DNA of 42,307 nt from Planctomycetota bacterium. GTDB taxonomy: Bacteria; Planctomycetota; Planctomycetia; Gemmatales; Gemmataceae. Where the stretch lies: positions 1 to 42,307 of the forward strand of contig JACOUH010000338.1 in the NCBI GenBank assembly GCA_016177925.1, given 5' to 3'. The translations under genes were made by a program, and so were the position numbers. The notes below the pieces were generated by a model, which was given only the letters and a program-made list of their open reading frames with translations, had not been told where the DNA came from and searched no databases. Shown here in pieces: positions 40,334 through 42,307 of the stretch. Numbering within the stretch: the stretch's first letter is position 1; the number at the start of each line of letters is the position of its first letter.

Positions 40334-40354
40334 AACCGATCTCAAGGGGAGAAC

Positions 40355-40549
40355 ATGCCCCTCGACCCGGAGCGCGACGCGGCCTTCCTGTGTGACATTT
40401 GCAAGCACGCCGAGGACGACGCCCCGCGCCTGATCTACGCCGACTGGCTCGAGGAGAATGGCGAGCCGCTTTCGGTGTCCGCACGAGTTGCGAGGCACCG
40501 ACGCATTACTCGGGACGCCAAGAAAAAAATGGTGCCGGCAGCACCGTAG
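40355..40549 (+). pseudogene. Truncated TIGR02996 repeat-companion domain gene
   Basis: The 64-codon frame begins MPLDPERDAAFLCDICKHAE and continues APRLIYADWLEENGEPL, the hallmark of the TIGR02996 repeat-companion domain found in many Gemmata-type and myxobacterial proteins. The usual sequence after ADWLEENG.. (RAEFIR-type) is missing; from about residue 40 the frame runs antisense through the next gene and turns into unrelated residues. AAGGGGAG precedes the ATG. I read it as a 5' remnant of a longer gene cut near position 40475. Confidence 0.7.
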
Positions 40550-41156
40550 AGCAATGCCGGTAAGGGAGCCATGTAAAGCCATTGATGTGCCGGCACCGCC
40601 ACGACTGTCTGAGTTTGACCGTTCCGAGTAGTCTTTACGATGTGCGGAAAGAGCACTGAGCTTCGCACTTCATATACGTCTCCATTGGGAGCGGTACATT
40701 GGTCCTTTGAACGTGCATCGAACTCACGAAACTTGTCGGCGGATGTTGACAGAGAATCTATAAGATTGCCCTCGTCGTCAAAGACATACCACGTGTAATA
40801 CCGCTGCTTCTGTCTGGTGACCACCTCCAACTGATCTTGAGGGTTCACCCATATCCGGAACGCTCCTTTAGACGTACCAGGGGACCAACCCGTTGAAAGA
40901 CCCCGTTTGAATTGTACTGTTGGATTCGACGGTAAAACGCGAGCCCGCAATAGATCCGCCCTTTGCTGTCTACAGCAACACTACGGACATCCCCCAGGGG
41001 CATCTCAGTAGTGGAGGTTACAAACGGCGCGTTGCCTGAAGAGACGGCGACTCCAAGCATCCAAGCAAGGAAGCCTACAATCCAGAGGATGATCCCAACG
41101 ACGCAGAGGGGACGAATCAAGTAACCGCGCTTGCTCTTGCTCCCGTCCACTTTCAC
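40435..41156 (-). pseudogene. Frameshifted membrane-anchored NHL-like hypothetical protein
   Basis: The 5' part (41156-40900) codes MKVDGSKSKRGYLIRPLC and a membrane segment (VVGIILWIVGFLAWMLGVAV), then VRSVAVDSKGRIYCGLAFYR, an NHL/propeller-like repeat. Around 40890-40910 the frame ends in nonsense, but the adjacent frame continues sensibly as GAFRIWVNPQDQLEVVTRQK and TWYVFDDEGNLIDSLSTSAD down to a second membrane segment near 40560 (MAPLPALLYGAAGTIFFLAS). One base is missing or added between them. The 3' end runs into the truncated TIGR02996 gene. Probably a decayed gene; a sequencing error is possible. Confidence 0.65.
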
Positions 41157-41183
41157 TGGTCAACTGATACGCTTCTATCGAGG

Positions 41184-41393
41184 TTACTTCAGCAGCTCCC
41201 GAGCACCAAAAACGATAGCCGTTATCCCAACGGAGATGAACCCTACTCTGAAGAAAGTTGGGGACGGCACTGGGGTTCCCAAGAAGCGGTGCAAGGACTT
41301 GTAGTAAGCCACGGCCCCAGCAGCAGACCGGCCGGAAAAGAGTACGAACGTGAGGCCCACGGCTACCATCACGACCGGCCATATCTTTTCCAT
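41184..41393 (-). CDS. Small two-helix membrane protein
   Basis: A 69-residue protein with two hydrophobic segments (IWPVVMVAVGLTFVLFSG; VGFISVGITAIVFGARELL). It lies 27 bases upstream of the frameshifted membrane protein gene on the same strand. The pairing suggests a small membrane complex, but no family is recognised. Confidence 0.55.
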   Translation of the reverse strand: MEKIWPVVMVAVGLTFVLFSGRSAAGAVAYYKSLHRFLGTPVPSPTFFRVGFISVGITAIVFGARELLK

Positions 41394-41402
41394 GTCCCGC
41401 CT

Positions 41403-42307
41403 CTACGTCGTTCTATCGCCAAGCAGAGGCGCCGGAACCCAACCCTCGATCTCGTCCCACGGCCAGAGCGGGCGCGGAATTCTTCGATATTCATACTTCC
41501 AGAAGTCGGCCGGGGCGCAGCCGGGCGCCCGCACCACCATGATCCGTGCGGCTTTCTCTTCGTAGGCGGCTCGGAAGCCGCACGGGCTCTTCGCCACCAG
41601 CACGCTCGCCGCGAACGGGTCGAGACCCGCGGCACGGAACAGATCGGGAGAGAAGTGCGGGCCCGACCGCGATGTCAGCACGATTCGCACACTCCCGGCG
41701 CGCAGCACCGCCGACGGCCCCATGTCGATCGGCATGTTCTTCGCCAGGTGTCCCGACATCACGAAGCGGGCATCGAAGAGGCGATCGACCCGCGCCGTCA
41801 CCTCGATCGGCCGTGAGAAGCGATAATCGCGTTTGCCCCCCAGCGGAGCGGTCAACTCCGCGCCTTCGCCGAGCCGCCGCGCCAGGGTCACGAGGTCCGG
41901 GTCGACCAGCGTCACCAGGGCGGGCCGCGGCCAGTCATAGCGCAGCAACTCGCGCAGGACCCAGGTGCTGTCGCCCGGCGCCCCCGACGTCGTGGCGTCG
42001 GCGCTGTCACTGAGGACGACCAGGCCCTTCGCCTGTTCGCCGAACGCCTCGCGTACCGCCTCCTCGACGGATACCAGTTCCGGCAGGTAGTCGCGGCGGC
42101 GCTGCCACACTTCGGCCGCCAGCCGGGCGCACTCTTGCCGGGCAAGGTCGGCAGCGCCGTCGGCCACGACCAGCACTGCGGACCCAAATTCGGGAATGTC
42201 GAGCCACGGCTGCACGGTCGCCAGGCCAGCGCTGAGGATGCGCGACTCGGCTTCCAGCCGCTGCAGTCGCTCGCGGAAGGCGAAGCTGACGCTGGCGGGG
42301 TCCTGCG
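41403..42307 (-). CDS. M81-family metallopeptidase (MlrC-like), C-terminal part
   Basis: The frame is open at the right edge of the window and has 300 visible codons; a GTG at 42215 is internal, not the true start, because the frame continues as SRILSAGLAT upstream of it. The region matches the M81/MlrC family (microcystinase C and DUF1485): the DSADATTSGAPGDS segment, then MGPSAVLRAG, and the C-terminal block ARIMVVRAPGCAPADFWKYE. The metal-binding N-terminal domain is outside the window. It probably hydrolyses small peptides or related amides. It is followed by the small membrane gene on the same strand. Confidence 0.88.
   Translation of the reverse strand, partial: QDPASVSFAFRERLQRLEAESRILSAGLATVQPWLDIPEFGSAVLVVADGAADLARQECARLAAEVWQRRRDYLPELVSVEEAVREAFGEQAKGLVVLSDSADATTSGAPGDSTWVLRELLRYDWPRPALVTLVDPDLVTLARRLGEGAELTAPLGGKRDYRFSRPIEVTARVDRLFDARFVMSGHLAKNMPIDMGPSAVLRAGSVRIVLTSRSGPHFSPDLFRAAGLDPFAASVLVAKSPCGFRAAYEEKAARIMVVRAPGCAPADFWKYEYRRIPRPLWPWDEIEGWVPAPLLGDRTT

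Overview
The window looks like chromosomal DNA of a planctomycete of the Gemmata lineage (Gemmataceae). The clues are high GC, long secreted multidomain proteins, a cytochrome of the PVC-type heme-binding CxxCH group, a truncated TIGR02996 repeat-companion gene, and several families of short palindromic repeats scattered between genes and sometimes inside them. The assignment is inferred from gene content; no marker rRNA is present.

Layout. Positions 1-10.3 kb hold housekeeping and secreted genes: an RluA-type pseudouridine synthase behind a secreted LolA-like protein, a caspase-fold/PDZ/S41 protease fusion whose caspase-like domain has lost its catalytic dyad, a lipoprotein, a HAD-phosphatase/HerA-type ATPase fusion, a DUF488 protein and an S9 prolyl oligopeptidase. 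From 24.8 kb to the end lie carA, a Tat-exported polysaccharide deacetylase, a two-domain acetylxylan-esterase-like hydrolase, coaD with a class V aminotransferase, an M50 metalloprotease, a DUF47-PiT phosphate transport operon, a large heme-binding CxxCH protein, an SDR oxidoreductase, a YVTN-propeller diheme protein, broken genes around 40.4-41.2 kb, and a partial M81 (MlrC-like) peptidase at the right edge.

The main discovery is between 10.8 and 23.06 kb. A 12.2-kb element sits inside an OPT-family oligopeptide transporter gene. The 5' part of the transporter gene (minus strand) is at 23051-24346 and the 3' part at 10310-10810. Both junctions share the 6-mer GCCTTG, and joining them there restores an uninterrupted transporter frame of about 598 codons. 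A large serine recombinase lies directly at one junction. The element carries an XRE repressor with a divergent promoter pair and matching palindromic operators, a SWIM zinc-finger protein, a Rad52-type annealing protein, a primase-helicase (zinc finger, Toprim, P-loop), a tightly overlapping operon of unknown small genes, and small DNA-binding proteins near the recombinase. I see no capsid, portal, terminase, relaxase or conjugation gene. It therefore resembles a self-replicating satellite or intervening element rather than a full prophage or ICE.

The palindromic repeats fall into about six families. Copies lie at gene ends as probable terminators, supply stop codons or C-terminal tails to genes, and in two cases are inserted in frame within coding sequence (pseudouridine synthase linker; S9 peptidase propeller).
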